NCBI RefSeq assembly: GCF_030344915.1
Contig: NZ_CP128233.1
Span: 2,294,001-2,358,000, forward strand
DNA: 64,000 bases
Reading direction: 5' to 3'
Source of the DNA: Neopusillimonas aromaticivorans
GTDB lineage: Bacteria > Pseudomonadota > Gammaproteobacteria > Burkholderiales > Burkholderiaceae_B
Below, piece after piece: positions 1 through 8,532 of the stretch. Position 1 is the first letter of the stretch. Each line of letters begins with the position of its first letter. Position numbers and translations under genes: made by a program. The notes beneath the pieces were generated by a model, which was not told the origin of the DNA, did no database searches, and saw nothing but the letters and a program-made list of their open reading frames with translations.

Positions 1-1
1 A

Positions 2-100
2 GAATGGATTGATCTTTTACTCAAGACCGCTAACCGTATCTCGGCTGCCCTGGGCTTTGAAAGTGCATCAGCAGCCAGGCATAACGGCGTTTCCCCTTGA
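2..100 (+). CDS. C-terminal end of an unidentified protein (partial)
   Basis: An open frame enters from the left edge and stops with TGA at 98-100, giving 32 residues that begin EWIDLLLKTANRISAALGFE. It precedes the phasin promoter by only a few bases. I do not recognise the family from this fragment. Because this window has many frame breaks, even the stop position could be affected by an error. Confidence 0.4.
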   Translation, partial: EWIDLLLKTANRISAALGFESASAARHNGVSP

Positions 101-102
101 AT

Positions 103-171
103 ATTGCACTGCAATAAAAAATTCATTGACACTTTGTTTTTAAAGGGTTAAATTTGAATTGTGCATTGCAA
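103..171 (+). promoter_or_regulatory. Two TGCA-containing dyads flanking the phasin promoter (candidate PhaR operators)
   Basis: Positions 103-115 read ATTGCACTGCAAT, a perfect palindrome around a central C. A second, imperfect copy TTGTGCATTGCAA lies at 159-171. They bracket the -35/-10 pair at 126-154. PhaR repressors of PHB-storing bacteria bind TGC...GCA dyads in phasin promoters, so binding by PhaR is a reasonable inference, but no binding can be shown from sequence. Confidence 0.55.
126..154 (+). promoter_or_regulatory. Sigma-70 promoter of the phasin gene
   Basis: TTGACA at 126-131 is a perfect -35 box. A 17-base spacer is followed by TAAATT at 149-154, which matches the -10 consensus at four of six positions. 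The start codon at 199 leaves a leader of roughly 40 bases, and AAGGA at 187-191 is the likely ribosome-binding site. Confidence 0.65.
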
Positions 172-198
172 CATAACCCTGACATAAAGGAAATCACC

Positions 199-788
199 AT
201 GAGCGCAATCCCCCAACAACTGTTCGACAACCAGAAAGCTTCCTCGACAAGATCCTGGCTGCTCAGGGTTTGATTTTCGGTGGCTTTGAAAAGCTGGTCG
301 ACCTGAATCTGAAAGTCATGAAGGCAACGTTTGAAGACGTCGCCCAGAAGTCACATGAAGCTGTCGAAGTCAAAGACCCCCAGGAAGCCGTCGCATTTAC
401 GTCCAGCCTGATGCAGCCCGGTGCTGACAAGGTTATGGCCTACGGCAAGCATGTATATGACATCGTTTCATCGGTTCAAACCGAATTGACCCGTCTGGCC
501 GAAGAGCAGCTGTCACAAGGCCAGCACCAGGTTCATGAAGCCATCGAGCAGCTGGCCAAGAACGCACCGACAGGTACTGAAGGTGCAATCGCCCTGCTGA
601 AATCTTCGGTTGCATCGGCCAACAGCGCCTATGAAACCGTTGCCAAAGCGGCCAAACAGGCTTCCGAAGCAGCTGAGTCAAACATTACTGCCGCGACCAA
701 CGCAACGTTCAAAGCAGCTACTGAAGCCGCTGAAGTCGTCAAGTCGGCAACACCGCGTCCTGCAGCACGTCCCGGTAAAACGTCTTAA
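199..788 (+). CDS. phaP: Phasin family protein (PHB granule surface protein)
   Basis: Phasins coat polyhydroxybutyrate granules. The start at 199 gives MSAIPQQLFDNQKA; the frame breaks at 239-241 (CTTCC, one T short of CTTTCC) and resumes as FLDKILAAQGLIFGGFEKL, giving about 196 residues, a normal phasin length. The body is almost wholly helical and Ala/Glu/Lys rich, with the usual phasin run of a Val-Asp-Leu-Asn-Leu stretch near the N-terminus and a low-complexity Ala/Pro/Arg tail. It stands alone between its own promoter and terminator. The TGCA dyads around the promoter suggest PhaR-type control by granule formation. Family assignment is firm; the break is most likely a sequencing error. 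Confidence 0.88.
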
Positions 789-851
789 TCGGCGCCCCAT
801 TGCCGAATGGGTTCAGGCGTAATGCCTGAACCGGCCAAGCCAGCGCCCAGC

Positions 852-882
852 AAAAAGCCCGTCAGAACATGACGGGCTTTTT
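852..882 (+). terminator. Rho-independent terminator of phaP
   Basis: A perfect 13-bp stem (AAAAAGCCCGTCA at 852-864 pairing with 870-882) around loop GAACA ends in five T residues. It lies 64 bases after the phasin stop. The A-run on the left arm lets it work for the minus strand too, although pyrD ends more than 100 bases away. Confidence 0.9.
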
Positions 883-993
883 GCTTGAGTGTCAACGACA
901 TCTGCCCAATGTTACCGGTTCGGTTCAGAGCAGGCACCGCTTGAAATGATGATGCTGCCCGCGATTCACCTGCCTGCAGGCGGGCAGGTGTTG

Positions 994-2041
994 TCAGCCG
1001 CGTGCCTTTTCGATGGCGCGAACGCAGTCACGTATCAAGGCCGGGCCTTTGTAAATCAGGCCGGTATACAACTGGACCGCATTGGCGCCGGCGCGGATCT
1101 TTTCAACGGCCTGTTGCCCCGAAGCAATGCCTCCGACGCCGATAATTGAAAAGTCCGGCCCCAGCTGCTGGCGCAGACGCGCAATAACAGCCAGCGACAG
1201 CTCATGCACCGGGGGCCTGAAAGCCCGCCGGTTTCATTGGCGTGCGGCAACCCATTGACGGCATCACGTGACAAGGTCGTGTTTGTGGCAATGACGCCAT
1301 CCACATCCTGGCTGGCCAGCACGCTGGCGATGACGTCTACCTGATTCTGGTCCAGATCAGGTGCAATTTTTACTGCCAGCGGGACACGTTTACCGTGCAG
1401 GTCTTCCAGGGCGCGGCGTTTTTCCCGTAGGGCGCCCAGCAGTTCGCCAAGTTCAGATTGGCCTTGCAATGCTCGCAGGTTCTGGGTGTTGGGTGATGAA
1501 ATGTTGACGGTGACATAGTCGGCGTGCGGGTAAACCCCTTCAAGGCCAGTCAGGTAGTCTGAGACTGCATTTTCAATGGGCGTTGCCGCATTTTTACCAA
1601 TATTCAGGCCAATAATACCCCTTGCGAGCGCCATTGGCTTTGCTGCACATTATTCAGAAAAACGGCCAGCCCCTTGTTGTTGAAACCCAGGCGGTTGATC
1701 AGCGCATTGGCCTGCGGCAAGCGAAACATGCGTGGTTTCGGGTTGCCATCCTGAGGCTTGGGTGTAACGGTGCCGACTTCAATAAACCCGAAACCCAGAT
1801 TTGCGAGTGCGTCAATGTGGGCACCGTTTTTATCAAGACCTGCCGCCAGACCCACGGGGTTGCGCAAAGGCAGACCCATCAGTTGCGACGGCAGGCTGGG
1901 TGCATCGTGCAGCAGGCGCCGTGTGATGCGGCAGTCGTAGGCCTTTTGCAGCGATGACAAGGTGAGTTCGTGAGCCTGCTCGGCATCCATCGAAAACAGG
2001 GCCGGGCGGGTGAAAGAATAGGCGTTGAATAAAAAAGACAT
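994..2041 (-). CDS. pyrD: Dihydroorotate dehydrogenase (quinone), class 2
   Basis: Oxidises dihydroorotate to orotate with FMN and passes electrons to quinone at the inner membrane, the fourth step of pyrimidine synthesis. After repair it has about 349 residues. The N-terminal helix SFLFNAYSFTRPALFSMDAE is the membrane-binding segment. The FMN-site pieces PVGLAAGLDKNG, VEVGTVTPKPQ, NISSPNT and the phosphate-binding IIGVGGIASG are all present. The frame breaks at 1618-1623 and at 1211-1215 (five G, six expected on the read strand). The gene starts only 3 bases after the predicted bpt stop, so the two are probably co-transcribed. A weak CACCTGCC hairpin at 968-991 lies downstream. Confidence 0.93.
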
Positions 2042-2044
2042 GAT

Positions 2045-2777
2045 TCAGGGGCGTGATTGGGTGCAGACATCCAGATGCCATTGACGTAGATCTGGTGCGG
2101 CCCGAAATGGGATTTGTACGCCATTTTACGGCTTTCCGGGATCCAGTACCCCAGGTACAGCCAGGGCAGCCCTAATGCCTGACAGTGGCGGATTTGCCAA
2201 ATGATGCCGTAAGTACCCAGACTGCCCTGGGCGTCCGGGTCGAAAAAGGTATAGACCGCAGACAACCCGGTATCCAGAATGTCGATGATCGAGACCATTT
2301 GCAAGGTTCCGTCGGAGGTGCGGAATTCAACCAGCGCGCTGTCAACCCGGCTGCTGAGCAAAAACTGTGTGTATTGTGCCTCGCTGTCTTCATCCATGCC
2401 GGCATTGGCGTGGCGTGAATGGATATAACGTTGGTACAGGCGGTAATGTGCAGCGTCGAAGGCCAGGGCACAAGGGTTGCCTGCAGATCGCTGTGGGCAC
2501 GCCAGGCACGTTTCTGGGCGCGAGTGGCGCAGTATCTTTCGACGTCGATGCGAATGGGTTTGCAGGCCTGGCAGGCATCGCAATGAGGGCGATAGGTAAA
2601 CGCACCGCTACGCCGGAACCCTTGCTCTACCAGACGACTGTAGACCGGCGTATCGACCAGATGGTTGGGCGCAGCCACTTGCGACCGCGCCAGCCGCCCT
2701 TCCAGATAGCTGCACGGGTAGGTGGCCGTGGCATAAAACTGCAGGCTGTGACAGTGCGGGTCGTTTGGGCGGCTCAT
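2045..2777 (-). CDS. bpt: Aspartate/glutamate leucyltransferase (Bpt, ATE family)
   Basis: Transfers leucine from Leu-tRNA to N-terminal Asp or Glu of proteins, marking them for the N-end-rule ClpS/ClpAP pathway. After repair it has about 244 residues. The N-terminal cysteine region (Y-P-C-S-Y-L and CDACQACKPIRID) and the C-terminal part with SRVDSALVEFRT, YTFFDPD and LGYWIPESRKMAYKSHFGP are typical of the family. Breaks: 2466-2468 (CCC for CCCC on the read strand) and near 2071. With the second repair the protein ends at 2045, directly before the pyrD start. It sits behind aat, so both N-end-rule aminoacyl transferases are encoded together. The exact C-terminus is uncertain. Confidence 0.88.
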
Positions 2778-2808
2778 GGTCTGACGGGCAAAATCAAGGT
2801 CGGCCCTA

Positions 2809-3560
2809 TTATGCGCATTGACCGGCTTTCGATGCAAATACCCCGCCCTGTAATAGTGGGCCACGTTGCCATACTGGCCCGGGTTTGTCCAACGCCGATG
2901 TCAACCATTCCAGGAACATGTGGCGGGGTACGGGGCGAGCCCCCAGGCTGGACAGATGACGCGTTTCCTGCTGGCAGTCGATATAGTCAACACCGTTATT
3001 TTTCAGGAGGTTCACCAGATAGACGAGGGCAATCTTTGAAGCGTCCGTCATCCGGCTGAACATGGATTCGCCAAAGAAGAATCCGCCCAGGCTGACGCCG
3101 TAGAGTCCGCCGACCAGACGGCCTTCGTACCAGGTTTCAATGCTGTGAACATGTCCGGCAGTGTGCCAGTCACCGTAAACGGCCTTGATGGCAGGAGATA
3201 TCCAGGTGCTGGCACCGTCGTGTCGCGGATGGCTGCAGGCGTCGATCACGCGTTCAAAGACCGTGTCGACGGTAACCTGCCAGGTGGGTGTTTGCTGCGT
3301 CTCTTGACGCTCGATCTGTCGCAGCTTTTTGGCCAGGGATTTCGATAGCTTCAAGGCATTGCAGGCCAGAACCATGCGCGGGTCGGGGCTCCACCACAGT
3401 ACCGGGTCTCCTGGCTGAACCACGGAAAAATCCCTTTGCGGTATGCTTCCGCAAGACGTTCGACAGACAGATCCAGCCCTGCCGCCAGCAGGCCATCGGG
3501 TTGGGCCAAGGCGACGTCGGGCAGGGGCGAATCGGGGGTTACCCAGGGTAGAACGCTCAT
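2809..3560 (-). CDS. aat: Leucyl/phenylalanyl-tRNA--protein transferase
   Basis: Adds Leu or Phe to proteins with N-terminal Lys or Arg, making them ClpS substrates. After repair it has about 250 residues. The N-terminus has the family signature PDGLLAAGLDLSVERLAEAY and GIFPWFSQ. After the break near 3410-3411 (one G missing) it continues GDPVLWWSPDPRMVL, with FGESMFSR and DCQQETRHLSSLGA later; all are conserved family motifs. The start codon overlaps the stop of the upstream NUDIX gene by 4 bases (ATGA), so translation is likely coupled. It lies 31 bases before bpt in the same direction. Confidence 0.93.
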
Positions 3561-4201
3561 GCGAGGTCGTTCGGACTTATGATGGTGTCAGGTATGGCGT
3601 TTGGGGGCAGCTGGACATCGTAGCAGTGTATGGGCGGGCAAGCGCCGTCGTTGAAACAACCGTTGTTCAGATCATCAACATAGTGCTCAAGGGTGGTGAT
3701 GACGGTACGGAATGCCAGCTCGGCCCAAGGGATGTCGGCAATGTCGAAGAAGCGTGCCTCGAGGCTTTCGGGGCCGGGTGCCAGCTCGGGGCTGAGTACC
3801 CGGGCCATATAAAAGAAATGAACTTGTTCGGCGTGCGGAACGTCAATGATGGTGTACAGCTTGCCCAGCTCAATTTGCGCACCGGCTTCTTCCTGGGTTT
3901 CGCGCATGGCCCCTTGCGCGGTTGTTTCACCCAGCTCCATGAAGCCTGCGGGCAGTGTCCAGGTGTTGTAGCGTGGCTCGATAGCCCGACGGCACAGCAG
4001 AATCTTGTTTTCCCAGATCGGGACGACGCCTACGACGTTACGAGGGTTCTGATAGTGCACAGCACCACATTGCTCGCAAACGGCGCGAGTTCGATTGTCA
4101 TCAGGTGGCGTCATGTACGTCACGGGGTGGGCGCATTGGCTGCAGAATTTCTGTGAGCGAGGCGCAGGAAAATAAAACGATGCTTCGGGTGGGGTGGCCA
4201 T
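3557..4201 (-). CDS. NUDIX hydrolase with N-terminal zinc ribbon
   Basis: 214 residues, intact. The N-terminus carries two C-x-x-C pairs (FCSQCA and CEQCGA, about residues 20-45), forming a zinc ribbon. The NUDIX box follows the G-x5-E-x7-R-E-x2-E-E-x-G-A pattern (GFMELGETTAQGAMRETQEE, about residues 105-125), which binds the metal for pyrophosphate-bond hydrolysis. The zinc-ribbon class includes NudC-like and ADP-ribose-type enzymes; the substrate cannot be fixed from sequence. It is first in the run nudix-aat-bpt-pyrD and overlaps aat by 4 bases. Confidence 0.85.
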   Translation of the reverse strand: MATPPEASFYFPAPRSQKFCSQCAHPVTYMTPPDDNRTRAVCEQCGAVHYQNPRNVVGVVPIWENKILLCRRAIEPRYNTWTLPAGFMELGETTAQGAMRETQEEAGAQIELGKLYTIIDVPHAEQVHFFYMARVLSPELAPGPESLEARFFDIADIPWAELAFRTVITTLEHYVDDLNNGCFNDGACPPIHCYDVQLPPNAIPDTIISPNDLA

Positions 4202-4242
4202 GTGTTTTTATTTATGCGTGGGTTGTGCTGATGCAAACAGCA

Positions 4243-4281
4243 TTAAGCATAGCCTAATGCGGGTTAAGCATAGCCTAATGC
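4243..4281. repeat. Short tandem duplication, 21-bp unit
   Basis: The unit TTAAGCATAGCCTAATGCGGG at 4243-4263 is followed by a second copy whose first 18 bases are identical (4264-4281). The second copy carries the stop codon and last codons of the minus-strand DUF2946 gene, so the duplication sits exactly at the 3' end of that gene and does not change its product. Confidence 0.85.
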
Positions 4282-4902
4282 CGGATTACGCACAAAACCC
4301 ATGATTGTTTCAACCTGGTCGGTTGGGCATACCTGTAGCGGAATACCTGTCGTGCCGGCTGACTGGAAGGGTGACAAAACGTTGAGTGTACTGAGCGATT
4401 GGGGCTGTGAAACGAGGTGATCGAGGTCGGGAGGCACGCCGTCGGGCTGTGAGAGTGTGTCGAGCACCTGCATCAGGTCGCGGCCAGCGACCAGGCCGGG
4501 GCCGAGATTGGTGCTGGCGTACAAGTGCCCGCTGTCATCAAGCAACCATGATAAAACGTCGTTGACATACGTGCCGGTGTGCGCCTGCAGCCGATTGCCG
4601 TCGTCTGTCGTATGCAAGATCAGTGGGGCGGCATCCAGTCGTACAAATACCCGTTGCGGGCCGTTCTGGAAAAACCAGCGGCCGGTATCGTCGTGGTGAT
4701 AATTTCGGCTGATGAACCCGAGAATTTGCGCGTTGCTGATTGATTCGCCTGTGGGGTAGCGGTTGCCGGAGTCAGCAGACAGTGCCTTGCCATCGGGATG
4801 CAGCCGCCATTGACCGGTTGTAGTCAGGGATAACCAGCCGAAAATGTCAGGGACGTTTGGCCACCGGGCCATTGCGGCACGAACAAGGTCATCCATGGGC
4901 AT
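4264..4902 (-). CDS. DUF2946-like conserved protein of Burkholderiales
   Basis: 212 residues, intact, no signal peptide or membrane segment. The N-terminal half (MDDLVRAAMARWPNVPDIFGWLSL, then NAQILGFISRNY and GRWFFQNGPQRVFVRLDAAP) matches what I know of a conserved Burkholderiales protein of unknown function annotated as DUF2946. The second half (YVNDVLSWLLDDSGHLYAST, VAGRDLMQVLDTL) is also usual for longer members. No catalytic motif is evident. An alternative start lies two codons in. It is transcribed toward the NUDIX/aat operon, separated from it by a 60-base gap that contains a short tandem repeat. Confidence 0.6.
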   Translation of the reverse strand: MPMDDLVRAAMARWPNVPDIFGWLSLTTTGQWRLHPDGKALSADSGNRYPTGESISNAQILGFISRNYHHDDTGRWFFQNGPQRVFVRLDAAPLILHTTDDGNRLQAHTGTYVNDVLSWLLDDSGHLYASTNLGPGLVAGRDLMQVLDTLSQPDGVPPDLDHLVSQPQSLSTLNVLSPFQSAGTTGIPLQVCPTDQVETIMGFVRNPALGYA

Positions 4903-4916
4903 TTAAGGGGAGGGGG

Positions 4917-4990
4917 TGGAGGCGCAACTCGGAATCGAACCGGGGTACACGGATTTGCAATCCGCTGCATAACCACTCTGCCATTGCGCC
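4917..4990 (-). tRNA. tRNA-Cys (GCA anticodon)
   Basis: Read on the minus strand from 4990: acceptor GGCGCAA pairs with TTGCGCC; the anticodon stem-loop GGATT-GCA-AATCC carries GCA; the T-arm contains GGTTCGATTCC. The discriminator is U and the CCA end is encoded (4917-4919 in complement), as expected for cysteine tRNA. It is downstream of tRNA-Gly in the same transcript. Confidence 0.95.
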
Positions 4991-4991
4991 A

Positions 4992-5041
4992 TTACGTACC
5001 TGATTGTACGTAAAAAGGGAAGCTTTTGTGAGCTTCCCTTT
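4992..5041 (-). other. Two short hairpins in the spacer between tRNA-Gly and tRNA-Cys
   Basis: TTACGTAC at 4992-4999 pairs with 5006-5013, and AAAGGGAAGCT at 5014-5024 pairs with 5031-5041. They fill the whole 57-base spacer between the two tRNAs and are probably processing structures of the precursor. The second could also slow transcription, but it lacks a clean T-run on the minus strand. Confidence 0.5.
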
Positions 5042-5047
5042 GGTATT

Positions 5048-5123
5048 TGGAGCGGGAAACGAGTCTCGAACTCGCGACCTCAACCTTGGCAAGGTTGCGC
5101 TCTACCAACTGAGCTATTCCCGC
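5048..5123 (-). tRNA. tRNA-Gly (GCC anticodon)
   Basis: Read from 5123: acceptor GCGGGAA pairs with TTCCCGC, the D-arm is AGCTCAGTTGGTAGAGC, the anticodon loop CTTGCCAA carries GCC, and the T-arm contains GTTCGAGAC. CCA is encoded at the 3' end (complement of 5048-5050). 76 nucleotides. Confidence 0.95.
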
Positions 5124-5180
5124 ATGTGCACTTATCAGGTGCTTCTGAAGCATTTGGTTGCTTGCCTCAGGAAGCTTTGC

Positions 5181-5209
5181 ATTATAACCTGTTTTTTTAG
5201 GTTTTGCAA
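5181..5209 (-). promoter_or_regulatory. Promoter of the tRNA-Gly/tRNA-Cys operon
   Basis: On the minus strand, TTGCAA (5204-5209) and a perfect TATAAT (5181-5186) are separated by 17 bases. The leader to tRNA-Gly would be about 50 bases. Immediately upstream, 5212-5233 is an AT-rich palindrome (AACTTTAAAA-TT-TTTTAAAGTT). Confidence 0.75.
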
Positions 5210-5558
5210 GCAACTTTAAAATTTTTTAAAGTTGACTTTGCTTCTGCAAAGTTTTGCTGTTTTGCGTTGGCTTTAATGTTGCTATTTTTTAGCTACTTTT
5301 GGCCGCCGCGTTAATCAGCAAGAACGCTAATATAACACATATTTTTTTCGTTGCGCAAGGGGCCTGAATTCCTGTCTTGGGACCGGGCAGAAATACCCTG
5401 TTTTATATCGCTCGGAAACGTCCGGTTTGTGGTCGAGGGCATGGGTTCGAACGTCAGGGCGGGTTGTCTGCGGTGCCGTTGTCTGGCCGATGTTTTCATG
5501 CAGAACGTCGTGGTGTAATAGCGCGTTCACCCACTTTAAGTTTGTTGCGAAAGTTGCC
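5210..5558. other. Intergenic region between the tRNA operon and murB
   Basis: About 350 bases with no convincing gene. It holds the AT-rich palindrome at 5212-5233 and, on the minus strand around 5330-5355, a possible second promoter (TTGCGC and TATATT, 18 apart) reading toward the tRNAs. The murB frame stays open upstream to 5427, but that part shows no family similarity and is not counted as coding. I see no clear plus-strand promoter for murB. Confidence 0.5.
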
Positions 5559-6584
5559 ATGTCATTAGAGGTCCAGTCAAAAGAGTTGTCGAGTATGAAC
5601 ACGTTGGGCCTGCGGTCAGTGGCTCCGACTTATGTTGACTATGTTGATGATGAGCAATTGCCAGAGTTGACGGATCTGGTGCGCCAGCATGATCAGACGT
5701 TTGTGCTGGGCGGCGGGAGCAATGTCGTTTTGCCCGAACAGATGCCGGGTCTGATGGTGCATGTGGCAACGCGTGGTATTGCCTTGGTCGATGAAACGCC
5801 TCGACATTGGTTCATTGAGGCTCAAGCCGGTGAAAACTGGCATGAGTTCGTGCGCGCGTGCCTTGATCAGGGCTGGGTCGGTCTCGAGAATCTGGCGTTG
5901 ATTCCGGGAACCGTAGGGGCATCGCCGGTTCAGAACATCGGGGCGTATGGCGTCGAGCTTGAAACCCGTCTTGAACAGGTCAGTGCCTGGGATTTTCACG
6001 AGGGGCGGCTGCAGGTGTTCTCGCGTGACGCCTGTAATTTTGCGTACCGTGACAGCTTTTTCAAGCGGCAGCCGCAGGGTCGCTGGTTGATTACCAAGGT
6101 TTGTTTCGCCCTCCCGCGCCAGTGGGAGCCCAGAATTGATTACCCCGATCTGGTGGGGTGTCGTGCACTGGAGGCCAAAGGGCTTCTGCAACCGCAACAC
6201 GTATTTGACGCTGTTTGTGAGGTGCGTCGCAATAAATTGCCAGATCCGGCCGTCCTGGGCAATGCCGGCAGTTTTTTCAAGAATCCGGTGGTCGATGCCG
6301 TGCAGTATCAGCACATCAAGGCCATCAATCCAGGTCTTGTGGCCTACGAGCAGGCTGACGGTACCTGGAAGCTTGCTGCGGGCTGGCTGATTGACAAGGC
6401 TGGCTGGAAAGGGTTTCGTGACGGGCCGGTGGGGGTTCATGACCGTCAGGCTTTGGTGCTGGTGAATTATGGCGGGGCTACGGCCGATGATATCCAGGCA
6501 TTGGCTGGTCGCATTTGCGAAGATGTTTTTGCAAAATACGGTGTGGCGCTTGAGCAAGAGCCTGTCAGGGCAGGGTTGACATGA
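5559..6584 (+). CDS. murB: UDP-N-acetylmuramate dehydrogenase
   Basis: Reduces UDP-GlcNAc-enolpyruvate to UDP-MurNAc with NADPH and FAD, the second committed step of peptidoglycan synthesis, in the cytoplasm. 341 residues, intact, type I length. FAD-site motifs FVLGGGSNVVLP and GLENLALIPGTVGASPVQNIGAYG are present, as are YRDSFFK (catalytic Tyr/Arg region), the catalytic-Ser segment GNAGSFFKNPVV and AGWLIDKAGWKG. The start at 5559 (MSLEVQSKEL) fits the family; upstream codons in the same frame do not. The stop codon lies inside the terminator stem shared with dapB. Confidence 0.95.
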   Translation: MSLEVQSKELSSMNTLGLRSVAPTYVDYVDDEQLPELTDLVRQHDQTFVLGGGSNVVLPEQMPGLMVHVATRGIALVDETPRHWFIEAQAGENWHEFVRACLDQGWVGLENLALIPGTVGASPVQNIGAYGVELETRLEQVSAWDFHEGRLQVFSRDACNFAYRDSFFKRQPQGRWLITKVCFALPRQWEPRIDYPDLVGCRALEAKGLLQPQHVFDAVCEVRRNKLPDPAVLGNAGSFFKNPVVDAVQYQHIKAINPGLVAYEQADGTWKLAAGWLIDKAGWKGFRDGPVGVHDRQALVLVNYGGATADDIQALAGRICEDVFAKYGVALEQEPVRAGLT

Positions 6585-6612
6585 AAAGTGCCCGGCAACG
6601 GGCACTTTTCAT
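6581..6612. terminator. Bidirectional terminator between murB and dapB
   Basis: A perfect 14-bp stem (6581-6594 with 6599-6612) around a GCAA loop, with four A residues on the left arm and four T on the right. It starts inside the murB stop codon and ends 8 bases before the dapB stop, so it serves both convergent genes. Confidence 0.9.
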
Positions 6613-6619
6613 GGGGTGC

Positions 6620-7411
6620 TTAACTGGACAGCACGTCTTGCATGTCGAACAGCCCGAATTCTTTGCGGGCCAGATAACGAGCGGCACGCAGGCTGCCTTG
6701 GGCATACGTGGTGCGACTGCTGGAGCGGTGGGAAATTTCGATGCGCTCGCCGGCACCGCAGAAATACACGGTGTGATCACCTACAATGTCGCCACCGCGC
6801 AGTACTGAAAACCCGATACGGCCGTCTTCACGGGCGCCGGTATGCCCGTGGCGTGCCCAGTCGGCAATGTCTTCGAGTTTTTCACCCCAGGCCCGGGCGA
6901 CGGTTTCGCCCATGGCCGGAGCCGTACCCGATGGGGCGTCGACCTTGTTGCGGTGGTGCGCTTCAAAGACTTCAACATCATAGCCGCTGTTCAACAGACG
7001 GGCGGCCATGTCGAGCAGTTTCAGCGTCGCGTTGACACCCACGCTCATGTTGGGCGCAAACACAATGGCGGTTTTCTGGCTGGCAGCCTGGATGGCCTTT
7101 TTACCTTCCAGATCGAAGCCGGTTGTACCAATCACGCATTTGACCTGGTGCTTGATGCAGGCTTCCAGGTGAGTTAGTGTGCCTTCGGGGCGTGTGAAGT
7201 CGATCAGGCAGTCGGCATGGGCCAGTGCATCGAGATCATCGGTAATGTGGACCCCGGTGGTGTGGCCCAGGAAGCCACCTGCGTCTTGGCCGATACATGC
7301 CGAGCCGGTGCGGTCGAGCGCGACCGAAAGGGTAAGGTCAGGTGAGTTGATGACAGCTTCAATGAGCATGCGGCCCATCCGGCCGTCCGCTCCTGCGATG
7401 GCAATGCGCAT
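6620..7411 (-). CDS. dapB: 4-Hydroxy-tetrahydrodipicolinate reductase
   Basis: Reduces the DapA product to tetrahydrodipicolinate with NAD(P)H on the way to diaminopimelate and lysine. 263 residues, intact. The Rossmann motif is at the extreme N-terminus (MRIAIAGADGRMGRMLIEA), followed by IGTTGF, APNMSVGVN, the substrate-binding and catalytic EAHHRNKVDAPSGTA (His-His and Lys) and GGDIVGDHTVYF. It is 9 bases downstream of bamE on the same strand. Confidence 0.96.
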   Translation of the reverse strand: MRIAIAGADGRMGRMLIEAVINSPDLTLSVALDRTGSACIGQDAGGFLGHTTGVHITDDLDALAHADCLIDFTRPEGTLTHLEACIKHQVKCVIGTTGFDLEGKKAIQAASQKTAIVFAPNMSVGVNATLKLLDMAARLLNSGYDVEVFEAHHRNKVDAPSGTAPAMGETVARAWGEKLEDIADWARHGHTGAREDGRIGFSVLRGGDIVGDHTVYFCGAGERIEISHRSSSRTTYAQGSLRAARYLARKEFGLFDMQDVLSS

Positions 7412-7420
7412 AGGGGTCTC

Positions 7421-7957
7421 TTAGCGTAAAGGTTCGTTGACGGGCAGGCTTTGTATGCCGGGGCCAACAGGGCGTTCGGGGTTGATTTCAAGTTCGGTGT
7501 TCGGTGCGATTTTCGTGTCAATGGCCGCTTTGCGGTCGTTGGTCGAGGCGTCGCCCTGGTTGTCTTTGGCACCGGTGTCATAACGTTCGAACGGTTGGCG
7601 GTTTGGCGGTTCGTCACCCGCCCAGCGGACCAGTTGATCACCTTCGAACCATACCGTGAACTGGCGTTCTTCAGTGGCGCCATAACCAGGCTTGTTGAAG
7701 TAGGTGTAGTCCCAACGGTTGGTGCGGAAGATGTCTTGAAGCACGGGTGTGCCCAGAATGAAACGAACCTGCTCACGCGTCATGCCGGGTTCAAGGCGTG
7801 CCACCTGTTCGGCTGTAATCCAGTTGCCCTGTTGCACATCGGCCCGGTACGGGAAGCCCCATTTGGTACCACCGCAAGCCGTCAGGGCAAGTGCCAGCGC
7901 ACTGACGGCCAGGCCGGTGCGCAGCGTTGAAAATAATGGTTTACGAGTCGTTAACAC
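7421..7957 (-). CDS. bamE: Outer-membrane assembly lipoprotein BamE (SmpA/OmlA)
   Basis: Small lipoprotein of the BAM complex that inserts beta-barrel proteins in the outer membrane. 178 residues. An N-terminal signal ends in a lipobox (ALTAC, Cys near residue 28). The SmpA/OmlA domain follows with Y-R-x-D-V-Q-Q-G-N, LEPGMTREQVRFILGTPVLQ and NRWDYTYF. The acidic/proline-rich C-terminal tail of about 60 residues is longer than in E. coli BamE but common in Burkholderiales. It is divergent from fur with a 76-base shared promoter region. Confidence 0.93.
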   Translation of the reverse strand: MLTTRKPLFSTLRTGLAVSALALALTACGGTKWGFPYRADVQQGNWITAEQVARLEPGMTREQVRFILGTPVLQDIFRTNRWDYTYFNKPGYGATEERQFTVWFEGDQLVRWAGDEPPNRQPFERYDTGAKDNQGDASTNDRKAAIDTKIAPNTELEINPERPVGPGIQSLPVNEPLR

Positions 7958-8033
7958 GAAGCGCCCCTGTCATTCAGGTTGAATAAAACCGTTATCATAA
8001 AGGCATAATGTCCATTAGCTATAGAGCCACCAC

Positions 8034-8456
8034 ATGAATGAACAAAATGAACTGAAAAGCATGGGTTTGAAGGCGACGTTTCCGCGCCTGAAAATCCTTG
8101 ATGTTTTTCGAAAGTCCGACATGCGTCACCATAGTGCCGAAGATGTTTACCGGGCACTTATTGCCGAAGAGATCGATATCGGCCTGGCCACGGTTTACCG
8201 GGTGCTGACGCAGTTTGAACAGGTGGGTATTCTAACGCGTAGCCAGTTTGATGGCGGAAAGGCGGTTTTCGAGCTCAACGACGGTGATCACCACGATCAC
8301 CTTATCTGTACCAATTGCGGCAAGGTTGCTGAATTTACCGATGCCGACATTGAAAAGCGGCAGCATCTTATTGCCGAACAAAAGGGCTTCGTGCTTGAAA
8401 GCCATACCATGATGCTTTACGGCATTTGCCCTGCCTGTCAGAAAAAGCGTCCCTGA
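8034..8456 (+). CDS. fur: Ferric uptake regulator Fur
   Basis: Iron-responsive repressor. 140 residues, intact. The winged-helix part covers about residues 1-82 (GLKATFPRLKILDVF, then HHSAEDVYRALIAEEIDIGLATVYRVL without break in the sequence). The metal-binding part has the H-H-D-H segment (GDHHDHLICTNCGKVAEF, C-x-x-C) and a second C-x-x-C near the end (GICPACQ). The 76-base gap to bamE contains a weak AT-rich dyad resembling a Fur box (TTATCATAAAGGCATAATG, 7992-8010), so autoregulation is possible but not demonstrable. Confidence 0.96.
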   Translation: MNEQNELKSMGLKATFPRLKILDVFRKSDMRHHSAEDVYRALIAEEIDIGLATVYRVLTQFEQVGILTRSQFDGGKAVFELNDGDHHDHLICTNCGKVAEFTDADIEKRQHLIAEQKGFVLESHTMMLYGICPACQKKRP

Positions 8457-8532
8457 TCCGGTGCGCAGTACGCCCCGCCGTTCGGGGTTGGAAATGCAGG
8501 GAATGTTGGGGCCGGCTGTCGTGTCGGTGTAC

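Noticed and set aside
5327..5602. A 91-codon minus-strand frame overlapping the murB start
   Set aside because: No similarity to any family I know, no ribosome-binding site and it overlaps a well-supported gene start.
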